Shown: one piece after another, positions 15,618-23,893 of the stretch
Layout: every line of letters begins with the position of its first letter
How positions within the stretch are numbered: the stretch's first letter is position 1
Assembly (NCBI GenBank): GCA_028277885.1
Contig: JANQFK010000070.1
Location: 1-64,000, forward strand
Origin: Myxococcota bacterium
Lineage (GTDB): Bacteria; Myxococcota_A; UBA9160; UBA6930
Direction: 5' to 3'
DNA length: 64,000 nucleotides
Position numbers and translations under genes: made by a program
Notes under the pieces: model-generated
The model's database searches: none
What the model was told of the DNA's origin: nothing
The model's input: the letters and a program-made list of their open reading frames with translations, nothing else

Positions 15618-16937
15618 ATGCTTCGGCTGCGATCCATCCTGCTGGCGGTGCTGGCGGCGGGCCTCGGCCTCGCCTGCGCGGAGCCGGCTCCGCTCCCGGC
15701 GCTGCCCCCCGGGCCCCCTCCCACGGGCTTCTCCGGCCAGCAGGCCTTCGCCCACCTGGAGCAGCTGGTCGCCATCGGGCCCCGGGTGCCCTCCACGGAG
15801 GGCTCGGAGCAGGCGCGGGTCTATCTGCGGGCGCAGCTCGAGGGGCTGGGCCTCGAGGTGGTCGACCAGACCGACGAGACCGAGTTCGGCGACGAGACGG
15901 TCCTGTCGCTCCACAACCTGCGCGCCGTGGTGCCGGGCTCGTCCACGGACCTGATCGTGCTCGCGGCCCCCTACGACTCCCAGGACCTGGGCGACACCCC
16001 CTTCGTGGGCGCGAACGACGGCGCCTCCGGGGCCGCGCTGCTGCTCGAGCTGGCCCGGGTGCTGGCCGCCGACCCGCTTCCCTACACGACCTGGCTGGTG
16101 TTCCTCGAGCGCGAGGCGCCCCATCGCGCGGACCTCGACCCGGGGCTCGGCTTCATGGGCAGCCGGCTGCTGGTGAACGAGCTCGACGAGGCGGGTCGCA
16201 TCGACCAGGTGCGCGTCGCCGTCTACTTCAACCAGGTGGCCGACGCCGAGCTCGGCATCGCGCGGGATCTGCGCTCCCACCGTCGCTACCGCATGGCGTT
16301 CTTCGAGGCGGCGCGCCGGCTCGGCTACACGGACGCCTTCCCGCGCGACGCGAGCTTCGAGTCTCCCCTGGGCGGCCACCTCGCCTTCCAGCGCGGCGGC
16401 GTGCGGCGCGCGGTGCTGATCACCGACGACCACTACGGGGGCGACGAGTCCCCGGGCACGCTCAGCCACACCGAGCAGGACGACCTCGAGCACTGCTCCG
16501 CCGAGAGCCTCGAAGCGGTGGGGCGCACCTCCGAGGCGGCGCTGCGCGACATCACCGCCACCCTCGCCAAGATCGACCGCTTCGTCCGGCGCCCGGCCGT
16601 CATCGAAGACCCGCAGCCCACCGAGCCGGCGGAGGATGCCGCAGAGGAGGTGGAGGAGGCCGCCGAAGAGGCCACCCCCGAGACGGCCCGGGCCGAGGAG
16701 ACCGCCGAGGAGACGGCCCAGGCGGCCAGCGAGCCCGCGCCGGAGGAGGCGGCGCCGTCCGAGGCCGCCGAGAGCGCGTCCGGGGAAGCCGAGGAGGCGC
16801 CGGCCACCGAGCCCGAGGCGCAGGATGCGCCGCAACCGACGGACGCGCCGCAGGAAGAATCGCCGGCCCCCGAGGCTGCATCCCAGTTGCCGGTCAAGGC
16901 CACCGAGGGAGGGGACGAGGAGTCGGCCTCTCCCTAG
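15618..16937 (+). CDS. M28/glutaminyl-cyclase-like lipoprotein, possibly inactive
   Basis: Protein of 439 aa; ATG preceded by GGAGAGG. Lipoprotein signal with L-G-L-A-C, so membrane-anchored. The middle region has the M28 zinc peptidase/glutaminyl cyclase fold signatures: A-P-Y-D-S, F-V-G-A-N-D-G-A-S-G, F-L-E-R-E and L-S-H-T-E-Q-D-D. The first metal-ligand His of H-x-D is replaced by Pro, and the usual Asp near N-Q-V-A-D is also altered, so catalysis is doubtful while the bridging Asp and last His remain. Residues after about 330 form a 100-aa Glu/Ala/Pro-rich acidic tail. It heads an envelope block with the OmpA-type lipoprotein. Confidence 0.65.
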   Translation: MLRLRSILLAVLAAGLGLACAEPAPLPALPPGPPPTGFSGQQAFAHLEQLVAIGPRVPSTEGSEQARVYLRAQLEGLGLEVVDQTDETEFGDETVLSLHNLRAVVPGSSTDLIVLAAPYDSQDLGDTPFVGANDGASGAALLLELARVLAADPLPYTTWLVFLEREAPHRADLDPGLGFMGSRLLVNELDEAGRIDQVRVAVYFNQVADAELGIARDLRSHRRYRMAFFEAARRLGYTDAFPRDASFESPLGGHLAFQRGGVRRAVLITDDHYGGDESPGTLSHTEQDDLEHCSAESLEAVGRTSEAALRDITATLAKIDRFVRRPAVIEDPQPTEPAEDAAEEVEEAAEEATPETARAEETAEETAQAASEPAPEEAAPSEAAESASGEAEEAPATEPEAQDAPQPTDAPQEESPAPEAASQLPVKATEGGDEESASP

Positions 16938-17015
16938 GAGCCGTCGAATCCGATCCTCCGGACCGCGTCGAACCCCAATCCCCGCACTGGCGGGAAACCG
17001 AGGAGGCAAGCTCCC

Positions 17016-17723
17016 ATGATGCTCGAAACGACTCGCAAGGCGCCGCGCGCGCGACGGATCGCCGGCCTGGCCCTCGCCGTGGCCGTCGCCGGAGCCGGCT
17101 GCGCGACCAACACCGGCACGGTGCTGGACAAGAAGACCACCCAGGGTGCGATTCTCGGCACCCTGGCCGGCGCCGCGGCCGGCGCCGCCATCGACGACAA
17201 GTCCGGGCGCGGCGCACTGATCGGCGCCGCGGTGGGCGGCCTCTCCGGCGGCCTGATCGGCAACTACCTGGACAAGCAGGCCGCCGAGATCGACGCGATC
17301 CCCGACGCCAACGTCGAGCGCCGCGGCGACGCCCTCATGGTGGCCTTCCCGGGCGACATGCTCTACTCGAGCGGCTCCGCGACCCTCGCTCCCGGCGGCT
17401 ACGAGCGCCTGCGCAGCCTGGCCCGTACGCTGGTCAGCTACCCGGAGACCGACGTGCTCGTGAAGGGCCACACGGACTCGGTGGGCTCGGAGCAGCTCAA
17501 CCAGAATCTCTCGGAGCAGCGTGCCGACAACGTGCGCGACTTCCTGCTGGCCGAGGGCGTGGCGGCCCACCGCGTGCGCTCCTTCGGCTTCGGCGAGTCC
17601 CTGCCCGTCGCCAGCAACGCGACGGCCGCGGGCCGCCAGCAGAACCGCCGCGTCGAGATCGAGCTGCGGCCCAACGACACCCTGCGGGAGCGCGCCTCGG
17701 AGCAGGGGGGCTCCCGGTACTAG
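17016..17723 (+). CDS. OmpA-family lipoprotein with glycine zipper
   Basis: Protein of 235 aa. Lipobox A-G-A-G-C near residue 29, then a Gly-zipper segment (A-G-A-A-A-G-A-A-I, G-A-A-V-G-G-L-S-G-G) and a C-terminal OmpA peptidoglycan-binding domain with G-H-T-D-S-V-G-S, N-L-S-E-Q-R-A and the R-R-V-E-I end motif. YiaD-like architecture: outer-membrane lipoprotein that grips peptidoglycan. The ATG of the next gene follows the stop immediately, so the vWA protein is cotranscribed. Confidence 0.9.
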   Translation: MMLETTRKAPRARRIAGLALAVAVAGAGCATNTGTVLDKKTTQGAILGTLAGAAAGAAIDDKSGRGALIGAAVGGLSGGLIGNYLDKQAAEIDAIPDANVERRGDALMVAFPGDMLYSSGSATLAPGGYERLRSLARTLVSYPETDVLVKGHTDSVGSEQLNQNLSEQRADNVRDFLLAEGVAAHRVRSFGFGESLPVASNATAAGRQQNRRVEIELRPNDTLRERASEQGGSRY

Positions 17724-19010
17724 ATGGCGCGCTCGTGGCTCGGCCGGGCGGCGCGGCACGGCGCCGTCGCGGTGCTCCTCGCGCCGGTCTCGCTCGCGGC
17801 GAGCGGTGAGACCGGCGCTCCGAGCTCCGTCCGCATCCTGATCGACTCGCCGGCGCCCGGGGCCCGGGTGGCGGAGCGCGTCCACCAGGCCCGCATCGAG
17901 GGCTCCGCCGCCGCCGAGGCGACGGGGCCCACGCGCTTCGACGTGATGCTGGCGATCGACGTGTCCCAGTCGACCCGGGCGGCGAGCGGGGTCGACATCG
18001 ACCGCGACGGCGTGGTCGGGGTGAACCCGCGCCACGAGCTGCTGCCGCCGGGCGCCTTCCCGCCCGACGTGCTCTCGACGGACCCCGACGACAGCATCCT
18101 CCACGCCGAGATCAACGCCGCGCGCGCGTTGCTCGACAGCCTCGACGGGCGCCGGGTGCGGGTGGGCGTGGTGACCTTCGCGGGCGAGATGGACCCGGTG
18201 ACGGGCCTGCGCAAGCGGCTCGACCAGTCCGACGCCTGGCTCGAGGTCCCGCTCACCGAGGACTTCGACGAGGTGCGCCGGGGCCTGGTGGCCGTGCTGG
18301 CCCGCGGCGCCCGGGGCGCCACCAACTACGCGGCCGGCATCCGCCTCGGCATCCGCGAGCTCGCCGCGCTGAACGGGGCCGTCAGCGCTCCGCGGCCGGA
18401 CGCCCGGAAGGTGATCCTGTTCCTGAGCGACGGCACGCCCACCTTCCCCGTGGACAAGGGCTCGGTCTCCGATCCGGGCGACGTGGAGGCCGCCGTGCGC
18501 GCCGCGCGGCTGGCCCAGACCGCGGGCATCACCATCAACACCTACGCGCTCGGCGCCGGTGCGCTCCAGTACCCGAAGGCGGTCACCGAGCTGGCGCGGG
18601 TGACCCTCGGCACCTACACGCCGGTGCAGAACCCGGGCGACATCGTGGTGCTGCTCCAGGGCATCAGCTTCGCCAACATCGAGGACGTGGTCTTCACCAA
18701 CCTCTCCACCGGCGACTTCTCCACCGACGTCCGCCTCAACCCCGACGGCAGCTTCTACGGCTACGTTCCCGTGCGCGAGGGCGAGAACCGCGTGCGCGTG
18801 AGCGCCCTGGCCAGCGACGGCACGCGCTCCTCCGTCGAGTTCGACTTCCAGTTCGCCGAGGAGGGCCTCTCCGACCGCGAGAAGCTCCGCGAGCTCGAGC
18901 GCCTCCGCCGCGTCACCAAGGAGCTCCTGCTGAAGCGGGAGGCCGACCGCATCGAAGCCTTCCGCGAAGAGCAACGCAAGGAGATGACCCTCGAAGCCAT
19001 CGAGGAATGA
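17724..19010 (+). CDS. Exported von Willebrand factor A-domain protein
   Basis: Protein of 428 aa with an N-terminal signal peptide and a vWA domain starting near residue 72. The MIDAS motif D-V-S-Q-S-T (D-x-S-x-S) is intact, and the MIDAS Thr/Asp regions (N-Y-A-A-G-I; L-F-L-S-D-G-T-P) are visible. Such domains bind protein ligands through a divalent metal. The C-terminal about 40 residues are a charged coiled-coil (E-K-L-R-E-L-E-R-L-R-R-V-T-K). Zero-gap with the OmpA lipoprotein implies they act together at the envelope. Partner unknown. Confidence 0.85.
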   Translation: MARSWLGRAARHGAVAVLLAPVSLAASGETGAPSSVRILIDSPAPGARVAERVHQARIEGSAAAEATGPTRFDVMLAIDVSQSTRAASGVDIDRDGVVGVNPRHELLPPGAFPPDVLSTDPDDSILHAEINAARALLDSLDGRRVRVGVVTFAGEMDPVTGLRKRLDQSDAWLEVPLTEDFDEVRRGLVAVLARGARGATNYAAGIRLGIRELAALNGAVSAPRPDARKVILFLSDGTPTFPVDKGSVSDPGDVEAAVRAARLAQTAGITINTYALGAGALQYPKAVTELARVTLGTYTPVQNPGDIVVLLQGISFANIEDVVFTNLSTGDFSTDVRLNPDGSFYGYVPVREGENRVRVSALASDGTRSSVEFDFQFAEEGLSDREKLRELERLRRVTKELLLKREADRIEAFREEQRKEMTLEAIEE

Positions 19011-19126
19011 CCCCCACCCCACCCTCACCCCCGCGCCCCGACCGCCTCCCCCCACCCACCCACCCAGAAGGGGCGCGACGAGGCCCTCCGAAGCCCGCAC
19101 CGACTCCAGCCGACCCACGTTCGCGC

Positions 19127-19279
19127 CGCGGAGGGGGCGGGTGTGGAATGCGGAGAGCTAGAGCGGAGCGCCCACGCAGGGCGGCGCCGGCTGCAGGACG
19201 AGCAAGGCCGCGTCCCGGTGACCCGCCCCGGATCGCCCGCGCGAGCCATTCGGAGCAGGCCACACCCGCCCCCTCCGCG
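19127..19279. repeat. 153-bp element with perfect 20-bp terminal inverted repeats
   Basis: The 20-nt arms 19127-19146 and 19260-19279 are exact reverse complements (CGCGGAGGGGGCGGGTGTGG on the left). They lie in the 304-nt gap between two convergent genes (vWA protein and repeat lipoprotein). Pairing does not extend beyond either end. No ORF or transposase lies inside. It could be a MITE-like non-autonomous element or a very large bidirectional terminator; no target-site duplication is evident at the arm edges. Confidence 0.8.
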
Positions 19280-19314
19280 TGCCCACGTCACGAATCGAAG
19301 CTGAAGAGAGAGCC

Positions 19315-20655
19315 CTAGAGAGGAACCATCGCCGGATCGGCGATCTCGCGCTGCTTGAGCTTGCCGTTCTCGTAGACCGACTTCACGTCGATCACCCCGT
19401 CGGCGTTCTTGTCCTCGTCACGAGTCTTCAGCGCCACCTTCCCCTGGACGACCTCGTAGGTCTCGAAGGTGTCGCGCTTCCCGTCGCCGGTGGTGTCCTT
19501 CTCGATGCGGTCCACCAGCTCCTTGTCGCCGCGGGTCTTGTAGGCGGTCCACGTGTCGACGCGGCCGTTCTTGTCGCGGTCCTCCTCGGCGCGGACGAGC
19601 CGGCGGTCCTCGTAGTGGAGCACGCGGTCGATGGTGCCGTTGGAGTCGAGGTCGTGGCGCTCCTCCACGAGGGAGCCCTTCTCGAAGCGGTAGAAGGCGT
19701 CGCGGGTGCCGTCGGAGTCGCGGTCCACCTCGCGGCTCGCCATCACGCCGTCGCCGCCGTAGCTCTGCCACTCGTCCGCCGAGCCGTCGCCGTCGTTGTC
19801 CCGCACCACCTCGGAGACCAGGCCGCTGTCGTAGGTGGTCCAGGAGTCGATGCTGCCGTCGTAGTCGCGGTCCTCTTCCTTGCGAAGCATGGCGCCGGTG
19901 GCGACGTCGTGGTAGCGGACCTGCTCGGGGTTGCCGTCGCGGTCCGCGTCGAGGGAGCGGGCGGTCACCTTGAGCTTCTTGCGGTTTCCCCACTCGCCCT
20001 TCGGGATCGTGCGGCGCTCCTCGTCGAAGATCGCGGCGGGCAGCTCGCGGTCGCGAGGCGCGCGCGGCGCCTCGCGCGGATCCACCCGGGCCAGCGCCTC
20101 GGTGGTCTCGGGGACGGGCGCGCTGTTCTCGACCTCGCGCAGGGTCTCGTCGCGCTCGATCTGTCGCAGCAGCTCCTCCTGCCGCCGCAGCTCGTCCTCG
20201 ATCTCGCTCTCGAGGGAGTCCTGCCGCGCCATCTCGTCCTCGATCTGGCGCTCCATCTCGGCCTCGCGCCGGGACTCGTCCCGCGGCGAGCCCACGCCGC
20301 CGCCGCCGCCGCCCGGCGCGCCCGAGAAGGGCACCTCGCCGGTGATGGCGCTGTAGATCGCGAGCGCGCCGGCTCCCACGGCGGCGCCGATGGGGCCCGC
20401 CTGGCCGCCGATGATGGCGCCCATCAGCATGCCTTCCATCGCGCTCTGGGCACGCTGGCCCGCCGTCGGGCCGTTGGGGACGTTGGCGGTGGGATCGAGG
20501 TTCGGGTCGGCGGGATCGGCGCCGGCCACGGGGCCACCGGAGCTCGCGCATCCCACCGAGAGGCCGAGGAGGAGGAGTCCCAGCACCGGGAGGTCACGCC
20601 AGCGGACTCCCGGAGCGCGGCGGACCGGGAGGTGGGCGCAGGGCAGTCGGGTCAC
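19315..20655 (-). CDS. Lipoprotein with Asp-rich D-x-D-x-D-G repeats
   Basis: Protein of 446 aa from GTG at 20655, which has GGAGG 8 nt upstream; a TTG at 20670 is possible but overlaps that ribosome site. Lipobox S-V-G-C. Then a Gly-zipper hydrophobic part, a charged coiled-coil (about residues 125-175, alternating Glu/Arg), and about eight repeats of 20-25 residues with D-x-D-x-D-G-x-x-D followed by an aromatic (W-x-x-Y). The repeats look like Ca-binding toxin/thrombospondin-3 style loops. Probably surface-exposed and calcium-stabilised. Convergent to the vWA gene; function not known. Confidence 0.75.
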   Translation of the reverse strand: MTRLPCAHLPVRRAPGVRWRDLPVLGLLLLGLSVGCASSGGPVAGADPADPNLDPTANVPNGPTAGQRAQSAMEGMLMGAIIGGQAGPIGAAVGAGALAIYSAITGEVPFSGAPGGGGGGVGSPRDESRREAEMERQIEDEMARQDSLESEIEDELRRQEELLRQIERDETLREVENSAPVPETTEALARVDPREAPRAPRDRELPAAIFDEERRTIPKGEWGNRKKLKVTARSLDADRDGNPEQVRYHDVATGAMLRKEEDRDYDGSIDSWTTYDSGLVSEVVRDNDGDGSADEWQSYGGDGVMASREVDRDSDGTRDAFYRFEKGSLVEERHDLDSNGTIDRVLHYEDRRLVRAEEDRDKNGRVDTWTAYKTRGDKELVDRIEKDTTGDGKRDTFETYEVVQGKVALKTRDEDKNADGVIDVKSVYENGKLKQREIADPAMVPL

Positions 20656-20670
20656 GGCGCTTTCCTCCAA

Positions 20671-21064
20671 CCTCTTGTTTGTACCACACGCAAGGCCAGG
20701 GGCCCTTCACCCCGGTGGTGGACGACGCGCTGCGCCAAGACCGTCCGTTCAGCGCCCATTTGCATGCAGTCGCGAGGCAGCACCGATCCGAGGCGCGCCG
20801 AATCCCTGTGGAATCGCGCCTCGTTGCGACCGGGCCTGCATTCGCCGGGGTTCGTCCCGCGGGGGGTGTGCCGATCGACGGCACCCCGGAAGCGAGTTAT
20901 GTTGACGCGATGCATTGGAGGTCCTGCCGCGCGCGCCCGGTGACCTCCCGGTCGCCAGGCCATCGAGAGCCCCTCCCGCCGGAAGGCTTCAGGAAGTCCC
21001 ACCGGGCCGCCGCTACCGGTTGCATGACCGCCGGTCGGATGCTCGTTCACGCGGGTGGGATGCA
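20671..21064. other. Divergent intergenic region
   Basis: 394 nt between the repeat lipoprotein (minus) and the patatin gene (plus). On the minus strand it holds a candidate extended -10, TGG-TACAAA, at 20678-20686, about 16 nt of leader from the GTG. On the plus side it has an A/T-richer patch around 20895-20915 (GTTATGTTGACG), but no matching -10. No conserved small ORF recognised. Confidence 0.4.
20678..20686 (-). promoter_or_regulatory. Candidate extended -10 promoter
   Basis: Reads TGG-TACAAA on the minus strand, with no recognisable -35, which fits an extended -10 promoter. The predicted transcript would start near 20671 and give a short leader containing the GGAGG before the GTG at 20655. 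Confidence 0.3.
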
Positions 21065-22426
21065 GTGGGACTGACCCTCATTCGGAAGAGCCAGGGAGCG
21101 CGCCCGCGGCGCAAGCCGAAGGTCGCCCTGGTCCTCGCCGGGGGGGCCGTCTCCGGCGGCGCATTCAAGGTCGGGGGGCTGAAGGCACTCGACGACTTCC
21201 TCGTCGGGCGGAAGGTGACCGACCTTGACATCTACGTCGGCCTCTCGGCGGGCTCGATCCTCGCCATCTCCCTGGCCGCGGGCATCACGCCCCACGAGAT
21301 GCTCAAGGTGCTCGAGGGCACCAGCGGTCGCTTCGAGCAGCTGCGCCCGCTGGATTTCTACTACCCGAACCTGCGCGGCTTCATCGAGCGCCCCGCGAAG
21401 TTCGCCTACGACCTCTTCACCTACCTGCCCGAGGTCGCCTACGAGTTCGCCAAGGGCGTGCCGCGGCTTCCCGAGGCCCTCGGGCCCTCGGCGCGCGACT
21501 TCCTGCGGGAGCCCAGCTACACGAACGCCGAGATCGTCGCGATGGAGTTCATCAGCCACGTCTCGCCGTCGCGCGAGGTCCCGGCGCTCACCAACCACAT
21601 CCCGACGGGCTTCTTCAACAACGAAGGGCTCGAGCGCTGGATGGGCCGGAACCTCGAGCGCATCCGGATGCCCAACGACTTCCGGGCCTTCGAGCGCAAG
21701 CGCGGCCGCAAGCTCTACGTGACCGCCTGCGACCTCGACACGGCCGAGCGCGTGGTCTTCGGCGCCGACGAGAACAACGAGCTCACCATCAGCAGGGCCA
21801 TGCAGGCCTCCACGGCCCTGCCCATCTTCTACCGCCCGCCGCGCATCAACGGCGTCGACTACGTGGACGGCGGCATCCGCCACACCGCCAACATCGACAT
21901 CGCGATCGAGAAGGGGGCGGACCTGATCATCTGCTACAACCCCTTCCGGCCGTTCCTGAACCGCATCGACGACGAGGGCGGCGGCTCCTCCTACTTCGCG
22001 GCGGGGCGCTACCTCTCGGACCGCGGCCTCAAGGTCGTGCTCAACCAGGTCTTCCGGACCCTGCTCCACTCCCGCCTCAAGCTGGGCATCCAGCGCTACC
22101 TGGCGGACGAGCGCTTCAAGGGCGACATCGTGCTGCTGGAGCCGCGGGAGCAGGACGCCGACTTCTTCGGCATCAACCCCCTGGCGTTCTGGCGCCGGGC
22201 CGAGGCGATCCGCCACGGCTTCGAGTCGGTGCGGCGCACCCTCGAGCAGAACTACGAGCAGCTCGAGGGCGTGTTCGGCCGCTACGGGCTCGAGATGGAT
22301 CCCCAGGCCGCCCGCCGCAAGGCCAACCGCCTGCGCGCGGCCAAGGGCTGGAAGATCACCGACGACGAGCCCCTCGAGGACGCCGAGGCGCCCTCGCTGC
22401 GCCTGGTGCGAACCGGCCGCTCCTGA
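21065..22426 (+). CDS. Patatin-like phospholipase
   Basis: Protein of 453 aa from the GTG at 21065; upstream in-frame sequence lacks conservation. Serine hydrolase with oxyanion loop G-G-A-V-S-G-G-A-F near 26-34, nucleophile elbow G-L-S-A-G-S (Ser61), and catalytic Asp in the later Y-V-D-G-G. Family members hydrolyse phospholipid or lipid acyl esters. No signal peptide, so cytoplasmic or membrane-associated. The long C-terminal part contains R-Y-L-A-D-E-R and a basic tail. No lipid gene is adjacent, so substrate is open. Confidence 0.87.
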   Translation: MGLTLIRKSQGARPRRKPKVALVLAGGAVSGGAFKVGGLKALDDFLVGRKVTDLDIYVGLSAGSILAISLAAGITPHEMLKVLEGTSGRFEQLRPLDFYYPNLRGFIERPAKFAYDLFTYLPEVAYEFAKGVPRLPEALGPSARDFLREPSYTNAEIVAMEFISHVSPSREVPALTNHIPTGFFNNEGLERWMGRNLERIRMPNDFRAFERKRGRKLYVTACDLDTAERVVFGADENNELTISRAMQASTALPIFYRPPRINGVDYVDGGIRHTANIDIAIEKGADLIICYNPFRPFLNRIDDEGGGSSYFAAGRYLSDRGLKVVLNQVFRTLLHSRLKLGIQRYLADERFKGDIVLLEPREQDADFFGINPLAFWRRAEAIRHGFESVRRTLEQNYEQLEGVFGRYGLEMDPQAARRKANRLRAAKGWKITDDEPLEDAEAPSLRLVRTGRS

Positions 22427-22524
22427 CCGGCCCCCGGGGCCCTGCCCCGGCACCCCTCTCCGACCCGTTCCCGCCCTGCCTCGGCCCGCCTTTCGGCCCG
22501 TTTCCAAACACCGCCTCGCAGGCC

Positions 22525-22553
22525 TTGACCCCCGGGGGAGGGTCTGTTAGGTT
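22525..22553 (+). promoter_or_regulatory. Sigma70-type promoter of NRDE gene
   Basis: TTGACC (22525-22530), 17-nt spacer, TAGGTT (22548-22553). It stands out in a GC-rich 201-nt gap and points at the NRDE gene about 75 nt downstream. The same T-T-G-A-C...T-A-G-x-T-T pair recurs before the phasin gene. Confidence 0.55.
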
Positions 22554-22627
22554 TTGATCCCCGTGTCAAGCCCGCGAGTCCTTCGATTCTTCGCGCGGAT
22601 GCCCCGATCCGCGCCTCCGGCGCCCCT

Positions 22628-23413
22628 ATGTGCACCCTGATCGCCCTGCACGGCTGTGAGGCCGGGGCGCCGCTCCTGGTGGCCGCCAACCGGGACGAGT
22701 ACCTGGACCGCCCGTCCGAGGGGTTCGCGCTGCGCCGGTCCGGCGACCGGGCCTCCCTGGCGCCCCGGGACCTGCGGGCCGGCGGGACCTGGCTCGGGGT
22801 GAACGAGGCCGGCGTCTTCGCGGGTGTCACCAACCGCCCGGCCGTCCGGGACGACGGGCGCCGCTCCCGGGGCCACCTCGTCTCCGAGGCCCTCGCCCGG
22901 GGCAGCGCCCTCGAGGCGGTCCGCGAGCTCGAGCGCGCGCCGGCCCGGGCCTTCAACCCCTTCAACTGCTTCGTCGCGGACGCCCGCGACGCCTTCGTGG
23001 TCGTCTACGAGGACAAGCCCGCCGTCACCGACCTCGGGCCCGGCGTCCACGTGATCGGCAACGCCGATCCCGACGACCGCCGCGATCCGAAGGTCGCGAG
23101 CCTGCTCGAGCGCGCCGAGGCCGTGGCCAGCCTCGAGCCCGGGCGCTGGCTCCCGGGCCTCGCCGACCTCTGCCGCAGCCACCACGGACCGGGGGGCGCA
23201 CTCTCGCCGCCCTGCGTCCATGCCGGCGGCTACGGCACCCGCAGCTCCACCCTGTTGCGTCTCGCACGGGACCCCGGCGCCAACCACCTGAGCCACGCCG
23301 ACGGGCCCCCCTGCGAGACGGACTTCGAGGACCACACTGGACTTCTGCGCGCCCTGTTCTCGACGGGCATGCCGGAAACGGGCACGGAAGCGAACGCGAG
23401 GAGAGAGCGTTGA
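22628..23413 (+). CDS. NRDE/TANGO2-family protein
   Basis: Protein of 261 aa, complete. M-C-T-L-I-A N-terminus with Cys2 (Ntn-hydrolase-like nucleophile position), then A-N-R-D-E-Y (the NRDE signature), G-G-T-W-L-G-V-N and a later Y-G-T-R-S-S-T motif. Human TANGO2 belongs here; bacterial members are uncharacterised and proposed to act on haem, CoA or lipid metabolism. Its stop overlaps the TTG start of the next small gene, so both are cotranscribed from the promoter at 22525. Confidence 0.85.
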   Translation: MCTLIALHGCEAGAPLLVAANRDEYLDRPSEGFALRRSGDRASLAPRDLRAGGTWLGVNEAGVFAGVTNRPAVRDDGRRSRGHLVSEALARGSALEAVRELERAPARAFNPFNCFVADARDAFVVVYEDKPAVTDLGPGVHVIGNADPDDRRDPKVASLLERAEAVASLEPGRWLPGLADLCRSHHGPGGALSPPCVHAGGYGTRSSTLLRLARDPGANHLSHADGPPCETDFEDHTGLLRALFSTGMPETGTEANARRER

Positions 23414-23736
23414 GACGAATCGGAAGCAACATCCGCAAGCAGAACGCCGACGACAAGGCGCGCCGCCCGATGCGGAACATCATCCGCTACACGGACTCCG
23501 AGAAGCCGCGGAACGACTACCCGAAGCGGATCATCTCGCCGTCGCAGCAGTCGGACTGCTGCACCGACGAGAACCGTGTGATGGTCGGCTCCGTGCGCGA
23601 GGTCGAGGGGTTCAAGTTCTGCTACAAGATCTGCGAGACCTGCGGCCACGCGGTCAAGTACTACTTCCCCGCCGTGCAGGGCACGAGCACCGCGGTGAAG
23701 TCGTACCGGAAGTGGAAGCGCTACCTCGTCCACTAG
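23410..23736 (+). CDS. Small Cys-rich (zinc-ribbon-like) protein
   Basis: Protein of 108 aa starting TTG, with AGGAG 6-7 nt upstream, overlapping the previous stop by 4 nt. Cys pattern: D-C-C-T-D near residue 50, then C-Y-K-I-C-E-T-C-G-H near 71-80, plausible for one zinc site. Strongly basic, with many Tyr/Lys/Arg (K-S-Y-R-K-W-K-R-Y at the end), suggesting nucleic-acid contact. I do not recognise the family. A strong intrinsic terminator follows after 35 nt, so it ends the transcript. Confidence 0.65.
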   Translation: MRRIGSNIRKQNADDKARRPMRNIIRYTDSEKPRNDYPKRIISPSQQSDCCTDENRVMVGSVREVEGFKFCYKICETCGHAVKYYFPAVQGTSTAVKSYRKWKRYLVH

Positions 23737-23770
23737 GCGCCGGACGGCAATTCATCCCCGCACAGGGATT

Positions 23771-23805
23771 GACGAGGCGGTCTGCGGGCCGCCTCGTCTC
23801 TTTTT
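23771..23805 (+). terminator. Intrinsic terminator
   Basis: Perfect 10-bp stem GACGAGGCGG / CCGCCTCGTC (23771-23780 with 23789-23798), 8-nt loop, then TC-TTTTT. Textbook Rho-independent terminator ending the NRDE/Cys-rich protein operon. Confidence 0.93.
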
Positions 23806-23819
23806 GTGAGCTTCGCGCC

Positions 23820-23868
23820 GCCCGCCGAAGGCGGGCCGCGCTGCGCGCCCAGCCGGCCGGAGGCCGGC
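23820..23868. repeat. Paired GC hairpins upstream of folC
   Basis: Two short perfect hairpins: GCCCGCC-GAA-GGCGGGC (23820-23836) and GCCGGCC-GGA-GGCCGGC (23852-23868), each 7 bp with a 3-nt loop. They fill the gap between a terminator and the FolC start. The layout resembles the pair at 61037-61081 before glmU. Confidence 0.6.
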
Positions 23869-23893
23869 CGGGCTTGCGGGGTAGTCTTTCTCG

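Noticed and set aside
13791-19118. Very long minus-strand open frame extending comM upstream through the M28, OmpA and vWA genes
   Set aside because: It is antisense to three well-supported genes. Only the part from 15317 has ComM motifs; the rest is a product of high GC.
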